Shown piece after piece: positions 60,535 to 64,000 of a DNA stretch of 64,000 nucleotides; position 1 is the first letter of the stretch, and every line of letters begins with the position of its first letter. The stretch covers positions 117,800,001-117,864,000 of the forward strand of contig JBITNC010000001.1 of NCBI GenBank assembly GCA_050084985.1. Direction: 5' to 3'. Source of the stretch: Nageia nagi. Lineage: Eukaryota; Pinophyta. The notes under the pieces were generated by a model that saw only the letters and a list, made by a program, of their open reading frames with translations, was not told the origin of the DNA and made no database searches. The position numbers were made by a program, and so were the translations under genes.

Positions 60535-63500
60535 ACACTTTCAATATGATTTGATGAAGAGAAACTTTGTGAAAACTATGATGATGTTGACATGCAAGAG
60601 GAATATATAGAATTGAGGAATGAGATAAATTACTATTTGGTCCTTGATAGTATGTAGGAAGGTTACTAAATATTCAAACCACTTTCTAAAAAAAAATATA
60701 AGGACTTCACATCTCCTACTATTGATGATGCCATGTCCCTTATCAAAGAGTAGAAAAACTCTAGGTAGCCTCTATTAATTTTATATCATAAGGAGCAATA
60801 TTGGCTTTTCTAATGATGATTAAGAGGTTTAAACACTTAATAAAAAATATATTTGATTAAATTCAACTTAAATCCACTAGTATTTTGATAACTGTGACTA
60901 CCTTAATAACTATTGTAAAGGAAAATCACTAGAAAAATATAAAGGAAGAACTATAAACCACACATTTATAGTTAAATCATGGATTAAGAATAATAAATAC
61001 AATTAATAAACATATATGTACATATCATCTCCACATGAATAATTCCTAATTACAAAACAAGTTGGGGAGCAAGGATATCCATGTGGCATGCAACAAATGA
61101 TGAGCACATAGATCAAATCCATCCATAACCTATTTTTTCTAAGTATTAAATTTGGAATATAAGATTCTTGGACAAGTCACACACCTAGAATACTACATGA
61201 GCCTCACCATTGAACATGTATAACATAAATAACAATGATCACTACACTTAGCATTTATCAAAATAATCCTTCAATCTAACTCACTAGAAATAGATCATTT
61301 AAAAATAGAAATTCTAAATATCAACATGCATAATGGAAAAATACCCTACATGAATCCCGAAAGCCAATTGCACATCCTCACTCATTGATTCCACATCCTC
61401 CTACCTAACAAGAATAAAAATAAAATTTAAAAATTACATCCCATCCCAAAAAAATAAATACTCCACTGAAAATATTCATAACCATGAAACCTGGTCCATT
61501 TGTATAAAAAACCAAACTATTCCTTTCCCAAAAATACCATTTAAAAAGAAAAATAATTTGAGAATATAAGTTAGAAAAATTATATAATGAATCATGAATT
61601 TCACACAACATGTTGATATCTAAGAAGGCTACATCTAAGAGGAAGAATAATGATCCTTTCATTGAGTATGCCTTATATGGATATCAATATCTTACATCCA
61701 TAATGCAAAATTTTTATAGGGAATGTTAAAAGTAAGTGATGACTTTTTGATACTCATGAATGAGAATATAGAATGGTTAGAGATGATAGTATTGCTCAAC
61801 CTTCCTAAGATGCCATTCTTTAATATAGAACCCTAGTTCATGAAGCTCATCTAAATTATTTGCATGGTGGTCATCTCTGGTTGACCATCCTTATGCCATG
61901 GCTAAGGAAACTTTTAAGCAAATCCTAGATATAGGTAAAGAGATGATCCCTAAAAAATAAAAGAGGCTCATAAGATAGGCCCATGATCCCATCTAGGTCC
62001 AACTATAGATAGATATGAATAAGAAGGTATTGAACATTAAACTTATTCTCAACTTAGCTTACATAGTGATTGTGAGGATATTCACTCAATGAATCTATTA
62101 TAAGAATATTATATAAACATATACATGTACTCAACAACATTATTATAAGAAGGAATAAATACATGTTGAAAGACATTTTCCTAAGGCAACTAAATCAAAA
62201 TGATAAGGAAGTTGAGGTAAAACCCTACAACACCTTTTGGTATGGTTATTTTCTCATTTATACCATGATAATTTTCACTAAACGTTTACCTATTGTTAAA
62301 GGTAAGAGTGAATTAGATCCAAATAATTCATTCCTAAATTAGGTATATGGAACTCTATCCTAATCAAATTGATCTCTTATCATGGATATATTCCCTTATT
62401 GTAATGATAATAGGTCAAGATAAGATACTTGAACTTGTATGTATTCATTTTAATCCAATTCCAAAATAGATCCTAAGTATCCAAAGAAACACTAAGAACT
62501 TCCTCTCATTACAACTTCACCTCTACCAAGTCAACTATGATTTGGTCACTCACCTAGAAACACAAGCCAAAATAATAGATTCATATATAAACCCTAGCTC
62601 CTACCTATCCATCTCCTAGTACGTAGTAGGTGTAATCACCCAACACCAAACTAGGTATTGAATTAAATAAATCCAAATAGAATAATCCCCTCAACCATCT
62701 CCAACACAACCAACTCAATCATAATTTGTGATGCTTTAGTTAAATCCCTTCAACCCCCACTCAGGTAAAGAAAAATTCAACAAGAAATTAGTAAAAGTAG
62801 TGAAAACTCACAACTAATAACTCAACTAGAAGTGGTTGACCATGGATTTTTAATCCACCATACACAATTGCCACTATATATAATCATAAAGCTAATAATT
62901 CTCAAACTAAGAAACCACCATCATTATCAATAGTATTATTTGTAACTACTCAAACTTTTCCACTAGTAAGTCCAATTCCTACCCTCATTAATCTATTTAG
63001 TTCTTCCCAATTGTAAATATCATTTTCATTTATGTCTTCACCTATACATGTCATCACCAACACATCATTAAGTATCATTCTTGAGGCCACCCATAACTCA
63101 TTCTAATCAAAACTAATGTACTCCATAATAGCAATGAAAAAGATTACCACAAAAAATCTAACCTCACTTTCCATAGACATTAGTCTCACCCATCATGAAA
63201 AATCCAAGTGAGATAAAAATCCCTTCCATATGGAAGAACACAATGTAAAAGGATATGAACCTTTATCCCATTCTACTCCCTAGTGCAAGTCCAATAGGTG
63301 GAAAAGAATCCCATTAAATATCGATTCATGTACCCCTCTAATATCACCAACAATGAATTACTAATTCATAAAAGAGACATTGATATTACAATCAATGAAT
63401 ATTTGGATAATATTGAAACCTATCTAACCAACCTCAAATAGTTCACAAAATATGCAATCAACCATCTACTAGTGAAATTCTTGGACTTTGCCATAAATTG

Positions 63501-64000
63501 AAGGACCCAAATGGTTGAAATTATTAAAAACCTTCTAGAGAAATCTCTCTAAAAACCCATAATTCCACCAATAAACCCTAATATCTTAGTGACCATCAAT
63601 GAATAGCTCCCAAACTTGGTCTTGAAAAATACCTAGCCCATCAAAATGATACTAGAAGTAGAAATTATAGACCTAATTAGTAAGAAAAAATGAATTTATG
63701 TAGAGGCTCAAAAGTAGTGGGGAGATCTTGACATTTGGATGAAGGAGTTAGAGATAGCTTGCAATATTGTCATTATTCAAATGGAGCACTACAAAATAAC
63801 ATGTGATGATATGCAAGACATAATTGATGTAAATTCAACCAATTGAAAGATAAATAATGTTACCCAACAATTGGCCCAAAAGGATATCAAACTACCCACT
63901 CTCCAAAAGTAAGCTCATAAAGATGAAATCTTTGATGATGAAATCTAGGATGTAACATTATAGTTGTTAGAAGTGTTCACCAAAGAAAGGGATCTCCATA
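60535..64000. other. faint coding traces, not identified
   Basis: From about 63500 to the edge the plus strand has stop-poor runs with a charged, helical look (GDLDIWMKELEIACNIVIIQ, NNVTQQLAQKDIKLPTLQK), broken by single stops at likely glutamine codons. This may be a decayed coiled-coil or gag-like protein continuing beyond the window. A minus-strand frame at 61405-61662 is hydrophobic and lacks any motif. Nothing else is supported. Confidence 0.35.

Overview
This window looks like intergenic DNA from a large, AT-rich, repeat-laden plant genome. The evidence is plant-type Ty3/gypsy (Metaviridae) retrotransposons, a primer site complementary to plant initiator tRNA-Met, a decayed plant mobile domain (PMD) sequence, and a broken intron-containing gene resembling plant small C2-domain (ERG3-like) proteins. 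A big-genome gymnosperm is plausible, but nothing here fixes the species. I find no intact protein-coding gene, tRNA, rRNA or CRISPR array. Nearly all recognisable coding sequence is riddled with stops and frameshifts.

Layout. 1-3614: the 5' half of a minus-strand Ty3/gypsy element (5' LTR, tRNA-Met primer site, gag, protease, RT, start of RNase H), cut by the window edge. 3615-6393: no gene seen. 6394-7130: C2-domain pseudogene, minus strand. 10145-10384: a MITE-like inverted-repeat element. 11423-12287: decayed minus-strand reading frames, perhaps gypsy-derived. 14243-18335: two separate duplications (372 bp and 315 bp units) and an (AT)n tract. 18600-22255: a striking mosaic of three unrelated minisatellites and a family of direct and inverted repeats. 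23941-24557: an LTR-like segment beside a tRNA-Met-type primer site. 25408-26560: an unidentified decayed plus-strand reading frame. 29375-31770: a decayed plant mobile domain gene on the plus strand.

36000-43100 is a minus-strand Tat/Athila-type gypsy element in ruins (gag, protease, RT, RNase H, integrase). 44612-49540 is a second element of the same broad type on the plus strand, with a 5' LTR and primer site, so the two lie back to back with their 5' ends facing each other. It ends inside RNase H at a huge CA-rich simple repeat (49544-50236), part of which is duplicated with its flank. 52751-53413 is an LTR whose end resembles the LTR at 44612, in the opposite orientation, next to a polypurine tract. 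55040-60534 is a minus-strand LTR element with two old LTRs around gag and protease only, so it is a non-autonomous gag-type derivative. 60535-64000 holds only faint, unidentified coding traces.

The genes do not work together as a pathway. The window records successive retrotransposon insertions, point decay (many stops at codons that would be CGA, CAA or CAG one transition away) and local repeat amplification. The features most worth a second look are the minisatellite/inverted-repeat mosaic, the gag-protease-only element, the PMD remnant and the unidentified frame at 25.4 kb.
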